This document shows, in pieces, positions 33,625 through 41,750 of a stretch of 64,000 bases of DNA. Under the pieces are notes generated by a model that was given only the letters and a program-made list of their open reading frames with translations, did not search any database and was not told the origin of the DNA. Numbering within the stretch: the first letter of the stretch is position 1; each line of letters starts with the position of its first letter. Source of the stretch: Scandinavium sp002470465 (GTDB lineage Bacteria; Pseudomonadota; Gammaproteobacteria; Enterobacterales; Enterobacteriaceae); contig NZ_JBFLVD010000015.1 of the NCBI RefSeq assembly GCF_040750395.1, forward strand, positions 248,001 to 312,000, read 5' to 3'. The position numbers and the translations under genes were made by a program.

Positions 33625-34586
33625 TTATTTTTACCCTTCGCCGTCTGCTTTTACTGCTGGTGACGCTGTTCCTGCTGACCTTCGTTGGCTTCAGCCTGAG
33701 CTACTTCACGCCGCACGCACCGCTGCAGGGTGCCTCACTCTGGAACGCCTGGCTGTTCTGGTTTAAAGGCCTGCTGCACTGGGATTTCGGGGTATCGAGC
33801 ATTAACGGGCAGCTGATTTCCGAACAGCTGAAAGAGGTTTTCCCGGCAACCATGGAGCTGTGCATTCTGGCCTTTGGCTTTGCGCTGTTGGTCGGCATTC
33901 CCGTCGGCATGCTGGCCGGGATCATGCGCAACAAATGGCAGGATAACGTCATCAGCGCCTTCGCCCTGCTCGGCTTCTCCATTCCGGTCTTCTGGCTGGC
34001 GCTTTTACTGACGCTGTTCTTCTCGCTGACGCTCGGCTGGCTGCCGGTCTCCGGGCGCTTCGACCTGCTGTATGAAGTGAAAAACGTCACTGGCTTTGCG
34101 TTGATCGACGCCTGGATTTCCGATTCACCGTGGCGGGATGAGATGATCGTGAGCGCCGTGCGCCACATGATTTTGCCGGTGCTGACGCTCGCCGTTGCAC
34201 CAACCACCGAAGTTGTACGCCTGATGCGCCTGAGCACCATCGACGTGTACGACACCAACTACGTTAAAGCTGCGGCTACACGCGGGGTGTCGCGCCTGAC
34301 GATTCTGCGCCGCCACGTGCTGCATAACGCCCTGCCGCCGGTGATCCCGCGTCTTGGGCTACAGTTTTCCACCATGCTGACGCTCGCCATGATCACCGAA
34401 ATGGTGTTCAGCTGGCCGGGCCTCGGCCGCTGGATGATCAACGCCATTCGCCAGCAGGACTACGCGGCGATTTCCGCAGGCGTCATGGTCATTGGCGCGC
34501 TGGTGATCATTGTGAACGTGATTTCTGACATATTGGGTGCCATGGCTAACCCGCTGAAACATAAGGAATGGTATGCCTTACGATAG
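33621..34586 (+). CDS. sapB: Sap ABC transporter permease SapB
   Basis: 321-residue inner-membrane permease of the DppB/OppB type with six predicted helices and the EAA-like loop (ATRGVSRLTILRRHVLHNAL). Overlaps sapA by four bases and sapC by 14 bases, so the operon is translationally coupled. Confidence 0.96.
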   Translation: MIIFTLRRLLLLLVTLFLLTFVGFSLSYFTPHAPLQGASLWNAWLFWFKGLLHWDFGVSSINGQLISEQLKEVFPATMELCILAFGFALLVGIPVGMLAGIMRNKWQDNVISAFALLGFSIPVFWLALLLTLFFSLTLGWLPVSGRFDLLYEVKNVTGFALIDAWISDSPWRDEMIVSAVRHMILPVLTLAVAPTTEVVRLMRLSTIDVYDTNYVKAAATRGVSRLTILRRHVLHNALPPVIPRLGLQFSTMLTLAMITEMVFSWPGLGRWMINAIRQQDYAAISAGVMVIGALVIIVNVISDILGAMANPLKHKEWYALR

Positions 34587-35463
34587 CGTCTATCTGGAGA
34601 AGCGCCCGCCCGGCGTGCTGCGCACCGTGTGGCGTAAATTCTACGGCGATACCACCGCGATGATCGGCCTGTACGGCTGCATTGGCCTGGCCGTGCTGTG
34701 CGTTTTCGGCGGCTGGTTCGCGCCTTACGGCCTCGATCAGCAGTTCCTCGGTTATCAGCTGCTGCCGCCTTCGTGGTCGCGCTACGGCGAAGTGTCGTTC
34801 TTCCTCGGCACCGACGACCTCGGCCGAGACGTGCTGAGCCGCCTGCTGAGCGGTGCGGCACCCACCGTTGGCGGCGCTTTTGTCGTCACGCTTGGCGCAA
34901 CGCTGTTCGGCCTGGCGCTGGGCGCTTTTGCCGGCTCCACTCGTGGCCTGCGTTCAGCAATATTGAATCACATTCTCGACACCCTGCTCTCGATTCCGTC
35001 GCTGCTGCTGGCGATCATCGTCGTCGCCTTCTCCGGGCCGCATCTGCTGCATGCAATGTTCGCCGTCTGGCTGGCACTGCTGCCGCGCATGGTGCGCTCG
35101 GTCTACAGCATGGTGCATGACGAATTAGAGAAGGATTACGTCGTTGCCGCACGTCTGGACGGCGCCACCACGCTCAATATTCTGTGGTTCGCGGTGCTGC
35201 CAAACATCGCCTCCGGGCTGGTGACGGAGATCACCCGAGCCCTGTCGATGGCGATTCTGGACATTGCCGCACTCGGTTTTCTCGATCTCGGCGCGCAGCT
35301 TCCTTCCCCGGAATGGGGCGCGATGCTCGGCGATGCGCTGGAGCTGATTTATGTGGCGCCGTGGACGGTGATGCTGCCGGGTGCCGCCATCATGATAAGC
35401 GTACTGCTGGTTAACCTGCTGGGCGACGGCATTCGCCGCGCCATCAATGCGGGGGTGCAATAA
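34573..35463 (+). CDS. sapC: Sap ABC transporter permease SapC
   Basis: 296-residue inner-membrane permease of the DppC/OppC type with N-terminal domain (LEKRPPGVLRTVWRKFYGDT) and LGTDDLGRDVLSRLLSGA, a family hallmark; the EAA loop is AARLDGATTLNILWFAVLPN. Partner of SapB. Its last base is shared with the sapD start codon. Confidence 0.96.
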   Translation: MPYDSVYLEKRPPGVLRTVWRKFYGDTTAMIGLYGCIGLAVLCVFGGWFAPYGLDQQFLGYQLLPPSWSRYGEVSFFLGTDDLGRDVLSRLLSGAAPTVGGAFVVTLGATLFGLALGAFAGSTRGLRSAILNHILDTLLSIPSLLLAIIVVAFSGPHLLHAMFAVWLALLPRMVRSVYSMVHDELEKDYVVAARLDGATTLNILWFAVLPNIASGLVTEITRALSMAILDIAALGFLDLGAQLPSPEWGAMLGDALELIYVAPWTVMLPGAAIMISVLLVNLLGDGIRRAINAGVQ

Positions 35464-36455
35464 TGCCGTTACTGGATATCCGTAACCTGACCATCGAATT
35501 CCGCACCAGCGAAGGCTGGGTGAAAGCCGTCGATCGCGTCAGTATGACCCTCGCAGAAGGGGAAGTTCGCGGGCTCGTCGGTGAGTCCGGCTCGGGAAAA
35601 AGCCTGATCGCCAAAGCCATTTGCGGCGTCACCAAAGACAACTGGCGGGTTACCGCCGACCGCATGCGCTTTGACGACATCGACCTGCTGCGCCTGTCGA
35701 GCCGCGAGCGACGCAAACTTGTCGGCCACAATGTGTCGATGATTTTCCAGGAGCCGCAGTCGTGTCTCGACCCGTCGGAACGCATCGGCAAACAGCTGAT
35801 GCAAAACATTCCCGGCTGGACCTATAAAGGCCGCTGGTGGCAGCGCTTCGGCTGGCGCAAGCGTCGCGCTATTGAGCTGCTGCACCGCGTCGGCATTAAG
35901 GATCACAAAGATGCGATGCGCAGCTTTCCTTATGAGCTGACAGACGGCGAGTGCCAGAAGGTGATGATTGCCATCGCGCTCGCCAACCAGCCACGCCTGC
36001 TGATCGCCGATGAGCCGACCAACGCCATGGAGCCGACGACCCAGGCACAGATCTTTCGCCTGCTCGCAAGGCTCAACCAGAACAACAACACCACTATTTT
36101 GCTGATCAGCCATGACCTGCAAATGCTGAGCCAGTGGGCCGATAAAATTAACGTGATGTACTGCGGACAAACCGTGGAAAGCGCGCTGAGCGAAGACCTG
36201 GTCAGCACGCCGCATCATCCTTATACTCAGGCGCTGATTCGCGCGATGCCGGACTTTGGCCGTTCAATGCCGCATAAAAGCCGCCTGAACACCCTGCCGG
36301 GCGCGATCCCACTGCTGGAGTCGCTGCCGATTGGCTGCCGTCTGGGGCCGCGCTGCCCTTACGCCCAGCGCAAATGCATTGAACGACCGCGGCTGACCGG
36401 GGCGAAGAACCACCTGTTTGCCTGTCATTTCCCGCTGAACATGGAGAAAGAGTGA
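35463..36455 (+). CDS. sapD: Sap ABC transporter ATP-binding protein SapD
   Basis: 330-residue ATPase. Walker A GLVGESGSGKSLIAKAI, Walker B LLIADEPTNAMEP and H-loop LLISHDLQM are present. The ABC signature is degenerate (ELTDGECQKV instead of LSGGQ), which I recall also for E. coli SapD. C-terminal oligopeptide-transport extension with cysteines (GCRLGPRCPYAQRKCIERP) that in related ATPases bind an iron-sulfur cluster. In E. coli SapD also affects Trk potassium uptake. Confidence 0.96.
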   Translation: MPLLDIRNLTIEFRTSEGWVKAVDRVSMTLAEGEVRGLVGESGSGKSLIAKAICGVTKDNWRVTADRMRFDDIDLLRLSSRERRKLVGHNVSMIFQEPQSCLDPSERIGKQLMQNIPGWTYKGRWWQRFGWRKRRAIELLHRVGIKDHKDAMRSFPYELTDGECQKVMIAIALANQPRLLIADEPTNAMEPTTQAQIFRLLARLNQNNNTTILLISHDLQMLSQWADKINVMYCGQTVESALSEDLVSTPHHPYTQALIRAMPDFGRSMPHKSRLNTLPGAIPLLESLPIGCRLGPRCPYAQRKCIERPRLTGAKNHLFACHFPLNMEKE

Positions 36456-36456
36456 C

Positions 36457-37263
36457 ATGGTCGAGACCCTGCTCGAAGTCCGCAACCTGAGTAAAACCTT
36501 TCGCTATCGCACCGGGTTGTTCCATCGCCAGACGGTTGAGGCGGTTAAACCGCTGAGCTTCACATTACGTGAAAAGCAGACTCTGGCGATCATCGGCGAG
36601 AACGGCTCCGGAAAATCGACGCTGGCCAAAATGCTGGCGGGTATGATCGAACCCACAACCGGCGAGCTGCTGATTGACGATCATCCGCTGGCCTTTGGCG
36701 ACTACTCGTTTCGCAGCCAGCGTATCCGCATGATTTTTCAGGACCCGTCGACGTCGCTCAACCCGCGTCAGCGTATCTCGCAGATTCTGGATTTCCCGCT
36801 GCGCCTGAATACCGATCTGGAGCCTGAGGAGCGGCAAAAGCAGATTATTGACACGCTGCGCCTTGTCGGTCTGCTGCCCGATCATGTCAGCTACTATCCG
36901 CATATGCTCGCGCCAGGGCAAAAGCAGCGTCTTGGCCTTGCCCGTGCGCTGATTCTGCGCCCGAAGGTGATCGTCTGCGACGAGGCGCTGGCCTCGCTGG
37001 ATATGTCGATGCGCTCGCAGCTGATTAACCTGATGCTGGAGCTCCAGGAAAAACAGGGCATTTCGTATATTTACGTCACGCAGCATCTGGGGATGATGAA
37101 GCACATCAGCGACCAGGTGCTGGTGATGCACCAGGGGGAAGTGGTCGAACGCGGCAGCACCGCCGACGTGCTCTCCTCCCCGCTCCACGACCTGACCAAA
37201 CGCTTAATTGCCGGGCATTTTGGCGAGGCGTTGACGGCAGATGCGTGGCGAAAGGATCGGTAA
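36457..37263 (+). CDS. sapF: Sap ABC transporter ATP-binding protein SapF
   Basis: 268-residue ATPase and last gene of the operon. Walker A IIGENGSGKSTLAKM, signature MLAPGQKQRLGLAR, Walker B VIVCDEALASLDMS, H-loop VTQHLGMMK. It begins one base after the sapD stop. It pairs with SapD to energise SapBC. A strong terminator follows. Confidence 0.96.
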   Translation: MVETLLEVRNLSKTFRYRTGLFHRQTVEAVKPLSFTLREKQTLAIIGENGSGKSTLAKMLAGMIEPTTGELLIDDHPLAFGDYSFRSQRIRMIFQDPSTSLNPRQRISQILDFPLRLNTDLEPEERQKQIIDTLRLVGLLPDHVSYYPHMLAPGQKQRLGLARALILRPKVIVCDEALASLDMSMRSQLINLMLELQEKQGISYIYVTQHLGMMKHISDQVLVMHQGEVVERGSTADVLSSPLHDLTKRLIAGHFGEALTADAWRKDR

Positions 37264-37272
37264 AAACGCAAG

Positions 37273-37300
37273 CGGCTGAATCATTCAGCCGTTTTTTTTT
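37273..37300. terminator. Terminator between sapF and hcp copy 2
   Basis: CGGCTGAAT-C-ATTCAGCCG followed by nine T; the stem also faces the convergent hcp gene. Confidence 0.92.
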
Positions 37301-37308
37301 GTGCATTT

Positions 37309-37788
37309 TCAGGCACAGCAGCGATCGTTCCACGAATCGCGATAGAGGATATTCCCTTCCGTGTATTTCCAGGTAATCGCTTCGTAGCGGAGCTCAATCG
37401 TTTCAAGATGCGTGCTGCTCCGGCCGCCAGGCGTCAGAAGCGGCGATACTGTCGTCAGTATGACGTTTTCCAGAACGATGTTGAAATACTCCACTTCAAT
37501 GCCTGATTCCAGAATGCGGTACATCCTGATAATCGCCTTTTTGAACGGACGTCCCTGACAAACAGCACGATAGAGAATCGGCGTGGTCCGGTCGAACTCT
37601 TTCACGACAACAATTGGGCGATGAACGCGCGTGCCGGTCAGTTTGCCCCACTGAGGATCGACAGGAATAGTGACGCCATGGGAGAAGGATTTTAATTCAA
37701 TCGAACCGGCTCGCAGAGGCATTATACAACTGCCGACAATCGGTGAGCCATTTTCATCCTCAAGCCATAAATGGGCCGGTGCGGACAT
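37309..37788 (-). CDS. hcp: Hcp-family type VI secretion tube protein, orphan copy 2
   Basis: 159 residues beginning MSAPAHLWLEDENGSPIVGS. Same variant as the copy at 19647-20126 (LTGTRVHRPI, KEFDRTTPILYRAVCQGR, ELRYEAITWKYTEGN) but clearly diverged. Last gene of a three-step cassette read leftward: effector-like, small membrane proteins, hcp. Two cysteines near the C terminus (DRCCA) are not shared with copy 1. It depends on a type VI apparatus outside the window. Confidence 0.92.
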   Translation of the reverse strand: MSAPAHLWLEDENGSPIVGSCIMPLRAGSIELKSFSHGVTIPVDPQWGKLTGTRVHRPIVVVKEFDRTTPILYRAVCQGRPFKKAIIRMYRILESGIEVEYFNIVLENVILTTVSPLLTPGGRSSTHLETIELRYEAITWKYTEGNILYRDSWNDRCCA

Positions 37789-37831
37789 AGTGATTCCTTA
37801 TTGATGAGCGTTAAGGGTAAATGTTATTTGT

Positions 37832-38029
37832 TCACTTCTTGAATTTTCTGTATCTGTGCCAGAGATAGATTGCAGTCGCAAAGAGAAAGAAGGCTCCAAT
37901 TGGCCAGACCGGGCTACCTGGAAAAAAATAGCTCTCCAGCAAAGCAAATATAACAGTTGCAATTACAGGGTGGGAGCCTTCCAATGCTGACTTACATGGC
38001 CAGCACATTATTTTCATGACCCATTTCAT
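37832..38029 (-). CDS. Small membrane protein, putative immunity protein 2 (65 aa)
   Basis: Begins MKWVMKIMCWPCKSALEGSH, then two hydrophobic segments (about 21-35 and 41-57) separated by FFPGSPVW and a basic tail YRKFKK. Resembles the 45-residue product of the adjacent gene (IKW.., FFPGIPLW) and, more loosely, the 64-residue protein of cassette 1. Taken together these look like related immunity proteins, but function is inferred from position and topology. Confidence 0.55.
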   Translation of the reverse strand: MKWVMKIMCWPCKSALEGSHPVIATVIFALLESYFFPGSPVWPIGAFFLFATAIYLWHRYRKFKK

Positions 38030-38052
38030 CGCTTATTCCATTTAACTTCACA

Positions 38053-38190
38053 TCAGGACAGAGTAATCGTCACGACAATATAGGAAATCGGTATTAGCCA
38101 GAGCGGGATGCCAGGAAAAAATTGCAATTGAAGCAGTACAAATATACATAACAAGCCGAGAGATCGTAATACCCATTTGATAAACTCCAT
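38053..38190 (-). CDS. Small membrane protein, putative immunity protein 1 (45 aa)
   Basis: Begins MEFIKWVLRSLGLLCIFVLL, contains FFPGIPLWLIPISYIVVTIT and ends LS. Two hydrophobic segments joined by FFPGIPLW. It starts five bases after the effector stop (ATG at 38190, or the adjacent ATG at 38193). It lacks the basic tail of its 65-residue neighbour, so it may be a shortened duplicate. Same strand and same cassette. Confidence 0.5.
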   Translation of the reverse strand: MEFIKWVLRSLGLLCIFVLLQLQFFPGIPLWLIPISYIVVTITLS

Positions 38191-38195
38191 CATCA

Positions 38196-38888
38196 CTATT
38201 GAATCATCCTTCTAATGATATCGACGAGTGACGAATCGGAAGTAAATTGCCCCTCCAGAGCGCCTGCACGCTGAAGCACGGGTTCTATCAAAAAATACAT
38301 CATTTCAAGTTCGTGCGTGTACAACGCGGCGTAATAAGCTGGAAATTGTATATGTAACCGATAAGCGCTATCGGCAGCTTTCTGAACAACTCCATACAGT
38401 GAAGCACCTAACACGGCAACCCTGACACTGTCGCTAGCCAGAGCACTAATCTGCATGCTGAGGTTCAAGCCACCTTTGACTAAAGCAGCAGTTGCAAAAG
38501 CAAACCCCTCCTTTGTAAGCGAACTGGATGCAATATGCACGCTTCCCGCCAGCAACCATTGCTTAATGTACTCTAACTGTTCAGTTGTTCTGTACCTGAA
38601 TACTTCATCAAAATAGATCCTGAGCATCTCACCAACAATATCTTCGCGGCGCAGCAATCGGACGACTCCATTAAAGAAACGAGCATCCTCCCGCCCCTGC
38701 TTTTTGCAAACGTCATGATATTCATCGGTAAAGCAGGAGAGATAATTCAATGCACGGGTTGCACCCTGTTCTGCATTTTTTACCTGCTCCATTACTTCTT
38801 TTCTGACGGCTGAAGCGGCGCGATCGAGTTTTTTGGAAAGAATGTTATTCGCCTGGAGATAGCTGATAATGGCGCTATTCTGATGCAT
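38196..38888 (-). CDS. Putative Hcp-associated membrane-active effector, copy 2 (230 aa)
   Basis: Paralogue of the 231-residue protein at 18735-19430. Shared positions include EQGATRALNYLSCFTDEYHD with a following Cys, IYFDEVF, ELEMMYFLIEPVLQRAGA and DIIRRMIQ at the end. The central part (about 127-172, GFAFATAALVKGGLNLSMQI, VRVAVLGASLYGVVQKAADS) is hydrophobic and glycine/alanine rich. Divergence over most of the length suggests diversification of effector/immunity pairs. No known catalytic motif is visible. Reads leftward toward two small membrane protein genes and hcp. Confidence 0.6.
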   Translation of the reverse strand: MHQNSAIISYLQANNILSKKLDRAASAVRKEVMEQVKNAEQGATRALNYLSCFTDEYHDVCKKQGREDARFFNGVVRLLRREDIVGEMLRIYFDEVFRYRTTEQLEYIKQWLLAGSVHIASSSLTKEGFAFATAALVKGGLNLSMQISALASDSVRVAVLGASLYGVVQKAADSAYRLHIQFPAYYAALYTHELEMMYFLIEPVLQRAGALEGQFTSDSSLVDIIRRMIQ

Positions 38889-38904
38889 TACGGATTCCTG
38901 TTAT

Positions 38905-39000
38905 TCATTCTCTTACAGTTTCAAAACGGAAATGATTAAAGCCGTCAATAAAAACAAATATCAGCAAAACAGACAGCACGTCAAACAATAAATACAGCAT
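38905..39000 (-). CDS. Possible 31-residue membrane peptide upstream of effector 2
   Basis: Frame MLYLLFDVLSVLLIFVFIDG followed by FNHFRFETVRE: one hydrophobic segment and a charged tail, ending 17 bases before the effector start. No clear ribosome binding site and no counterpart before cassette 1, so it may be fortuitous. Confidence 0.25.
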   Translation of the reverse strand: MLYLLFDVLSVLLIFVFIDGFNHFRFETVRE

Positions 39001-39168
39001 CGTTAATAGAACAAATAAAACAACCCCGTACTAAAGAAGACATTTCCTGAACGCTTTATTTATATCGCTATTGCTTTTTATTGATTCTGAATATGTAATA
39101 AGCCCGCCAGACTTGCATTTAATAAAGTGAGACCGCTTCCGGGAATAGCGCTTGTCGTAATAACGCTG

Positions 39169-39409
39169 ACCCCTTATTCTTTTTTTCGCATCTGCAAAAT
39201 CAGATGCCGGGATTGAGTTTCTGGAAACCTTAAGTGACGACACACTGTCGCGTCTGCGCCATTTTTGTGTCGTGCGTACGGCTACGCTACAATGGCGGGC
39301 CGGACGGGGGCACCGCAAGGTGCGTTAGTTTCACTAAGGCCAGTAAGGTCAGCATCGTCCGGTTCCCTCCCCCGTGAGATTGGCCTCTCCAGTGGCGGTG
39401 AGGTTGGAT
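39169..39409 (+). repeat. P4 ash/Icd-like element, copy 2
   Basis: Shares blocks with copy 1 at 16948-17190: TTATTCTTTT, CGCATCTGCAAAA, GCCGGGATTG, GACGACACA, TTTTTGTGTCGTGCG, ATGGCGGGCCGG and GAGATTGGCCTCTCCAGTGG. A frame through it reads SDDTLSRLRHFCVVRTATLQ then WRAGRGHRKVR, which resembles Ash-type annotations. Here no gene follows directly; the next is fabI. It lies upstream of, and opposite to, Hcp cassette 2. Same orientation as copy 1, 22 kb away. Confidence 0.6.
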
Positions 39410-39499
39410 CAGTCCTCTTCACGACTCCTGATATAATAGAAAGGTATCGTTTTACTGCGTTTTGCCGCCCTGCCTGCCGGGCGCAATGTAAAAATCACG

Positions 39500-39529
39500 T
39501 GACAATTCAGGCGTGTAGTGAGCTATAAT
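39500..39529 (+). promoter_or_regulatory. Probable fabI promoter
   Basis: TGACAA at 39500-39505 and a perfect TATAAT at 39524-39529 with 18 bases between, about 90 bases before the fabI start. The rest of 39001-39620 holds the ash-like element and no supported gene apart from it. Confidence 0.6.
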
Positions 39530-39620
39530 TTCGGCCTGCTATCTCTCTGTTCTGGCTTTGATAACAGTAACTTACTGAATACAAAGCCAAAAACAAGCAA
39601 TAACATAAGGATTAAAAGCT

Positions 39621-40409
39621 ATGGGTTTTCTTTCCGGTAAGCGCATTCTGGTGACTGGCGTTGCCAGCAAACTCTCCATCGCCTACGGTATCGCACAGGC
39701 TATGCATCGCGAAGGCGCTGAGCTCGCCTTCACCTATCAGAACGAAAAACTGAAAGGTCGCGTTGAAGAGTTCGCTGCACAGCTGGGTTCCAGCATTGTT
39801 CTGGAATGCGATGTTGCGCAGGACGAAAGCATCGATAGCCTGTTCACTGAACTGGGCAAAGTGTGGCCGAAATTTGACGGTTTCGTTCACTCCATCGGCT
39901 TCGCGCCGGGCGACCAGCTGGACGGTGACTACGTAAATGCCGTCACCCGTGAAGGCTTCAAAATTGCACACGACATCAGCTCCTACAGCTTCGTTGCGAT
40001 GGCAAAAGCCTGCCGCGAAATGCTGAACCCGGGCTCTGCGCTGCTGACCCTGTCCTACCTGGGTGCAGAACGCGCCATCCCTAACTACAACGTAATGGGT
40101 CTGGCTAAAGCGTCTCTGGAAGCAAACGTGCGCTACATGGCGAACGCGATGGGCCCTGAAGGCGTGCGCGTTAACGGTATCTCCGCCGGTCCAATCCGTA
40201 CGCTGGCGGCCTCTGGCATTAAAGACTTCCGTAAGATGCTGGCACACTGCGAAGCGGTTACCCCGATTCGTCGCACCGTCACTATCGAAGACGTGGGCAA
40301 CAGCGCAGCATTCCTGTGCTCTGACCTGTCTGCCGGTATTTCCGGTGAAGTTGTTCACGTTGACGGTGGCTTCAGCATCGCCGCAATGAACGAACTGGAA
40401 CTGAAATAA
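39621..40409 (+). CDS. fabI: Enoyl-[acyl-carrier-protein] reductase (NADH) FabI
   Basis: Essential last-step enzyme of fatty acid elongation and the triclosan target. Starts MGFLSGKRILVTGVASKLSI; the FabI-type Tyr-x6-Lys active site is in YNVMGLAKASLE and the preceding active-site Tyr in LSYLGAERA. Gly93 and the nearby SIGFAPGDQLDGD segment read as wild type. 262 residues, the E. coli length. Confidence 0.98.
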   Translation: MGFLSGKRILVTGVASKLSIAYGIAQAMHREGAELAFTYQNEKLKGRVEEFAAQLGSSIVLECDVAQDESIDSLFTELGKVWPKFDGFVHSIGFAPGDQLDGDYVNAVTREGFKIAHDISSYSFVAMAKACREMLNPGSALLTLSYLGAERAIPNYNVMGLAKASLEANVRYMANAMGPEGVRVNGISAGPIRTLAASGIKDFRKMLAHCEAVTPIRRTVTIEDVGNSAAFLCSDLSAGISGEVVHVDGGFSIAAMNELELK

Positions 40410-40418
40410 GTTCTTCTT

Positions 40419-40446
40419 CCGCCCTGCTTTCGCGGGGCGGATTTCC
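40419..40446 (+). terminator. Possible fabI terminator
   Basis: CCGCCCTGC-TTTC-GCGGGGCGG hairpin ten bases after the fabI stop, followed only by ATTTCCC, so termination may be partial. Confidence 0.55.
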
Positions 40447-40553
40447 CGCCGTTATTCCACTCCGTTATTTGTTATCACGCTTCAATATTTTTACCTGCCC
40501 GCGCCTTACGTCAGGATAGCGTTCTATCGATACGACATCCCGAAGGACATTCC

Positions 40554-41669
40554 ATGGAGCAAAGCCGCGCTCACGGCAAAAGCCATTGGTATCATGAAAC
40601 GCAAGCAAGAAATCAGGCAGCCGACGTGCTTCCCCTGGTTCCGGAAGCGGCCCACGTTGCAGACCGCTTTTTGCTGGATCTGACTCTTCCTCCCTTTTCT
40701 TCCCAAACGCTACGCTGGCTTGAACTTTCGCGGCAAATTTCGGCACATCTTTTTCCGGATGCCGTTGACGTCAATCGCCTGAATACCTTTAGCGCCTATG
40801 AACGCCTGAGTACCGCCCTCACCGTGGCGCAGGTTTTTGGCGTCCAGCGCTTATGTAATCACTACGCCGCGCGTCTCGCGCCGCTGCCAGGCCCCGACTC
40901 CTCGCGCGAAAGCAATCACCGGCTGGCGCAGATTACGCAATATGCGCGCCAGCTGGCCGCATCACCGTCGATTATCTGTACCCAGTCACGCCAGCAGCTT
41001 GACGCCGTTGGGCTGACGGCGCCTGATATGGTGCTGATAACCCAGATTGTTGGATTTATCGGCTATCAGGCACGTGTGGTCGCCGCCGGGCAGGCATTAA
41101 TGGGATTACCGGTGCGCTGGCTTCCCGGCATGCCGATGCAGGACGATGCGCCTGCCAGCTGCTTTGACTCGCCAAAGGGGAGCTGGCAACCGGGACTGGC
41201 CTGCCGTGAAGCCACGCAGATCGATGCGATATCGAACGAAATCCCGCAAGCGCTTGCTGCCCTGCTGGCATGGGACGAATCGCTGCCTGACCTTCTGGCC
41301 GAACTGATACAGTCGCTTGAGGTTGATCAACCACTTGCAACGCTGGTGGCATTGCTTAACGCGCGTATTAACGGCAGCACCAGCTGTTTTCAGCTGAACG
41401 GTGCCGACGAGTTGCTGAAAGCTGCCACGCTGACGGGAGAACGGGCATTAAAACTGTGGCAACCGGAAGATCTGCTCAGTCACGCCGTCATTCAGGCCGT
41501 GCAGCTGATAATCCGGGCGCCAGACCGCTTCAGCGCCGCACAGTTTTCTCCCCTCACTGTACAGGGGCTTTCCGTCGAACAGGCCTTTACGCTGCTGGCA
41601 TGGAGCGGCGTTTGCGGGTGGATAAACCGCCTGAAAATCGGCCTTGGCGAGGTGCTGCCGGATGCGTAA
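40554..41669 (+). CDS. yciW: YciW, carboxymuconolactone-decarboxylase-like protein
   Basis: 371 residues that follow E. coli YciW (GKSHWYHETQ, DVLPLVPEAAHVADRFLLDL, PLPGPDSSRESNHRLAQITQ). An AhpD/CMD-like helical fold is likely, but the CxxC pair of active peroxidatic CMD proteins is not obvious. In E. coli the gene belongs to the cysteine/sulfur regulon; its biochemical role is not settled. It sits between fabI and rnb in the usual order. Confidence 0.9.
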   Translation: MEQSRAHGKSHWYHETQARNQAADVLPLVPEAAHVADRFLLDLTLPPFSSQTLRWLELSRQISAHLFPDAVDVNRLNTFSAYERLSTALTVAQVFGVQRLCNHYAARLAPLPGPDSSRESNHRLAQITQYARQLAASPSIICTQSRQQLDAVGLTAPDMVLITQIVGFIGYQARVVAAGQALMGLPVRWLPGMPMQDDAPASCFDSPKGSWQPGLACREATQIDAISNEIPQALAALLAWDESLPDLLAELIQSLEVDQPLATLVALLNARINGSTSCFQLNGADELLKAATLTGERALKLWQPEDLLSHAVIQAVQLIIRAPDRFSAAQFSPLTVQGLSVEQAFTLLAWSGVCGWINRLKIGLGEVLPDA

Positions 41670-41750
41670 AAGCCTTAAAGTTCGCTTGCTGCGACAGGCA
41701 TATTCGCGTAAAACTGTCAGCCGCTCTTTTGGCCACGAAAATACATTATT

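Noticed and set aside
39031..39318. 95-residue minus-strand frame across ash-like copy 2
   Set aside because: It runs antisense to the repeated element, is arginine/serine-rich and has no ribosome binding site; probably a shadow of the repeat.
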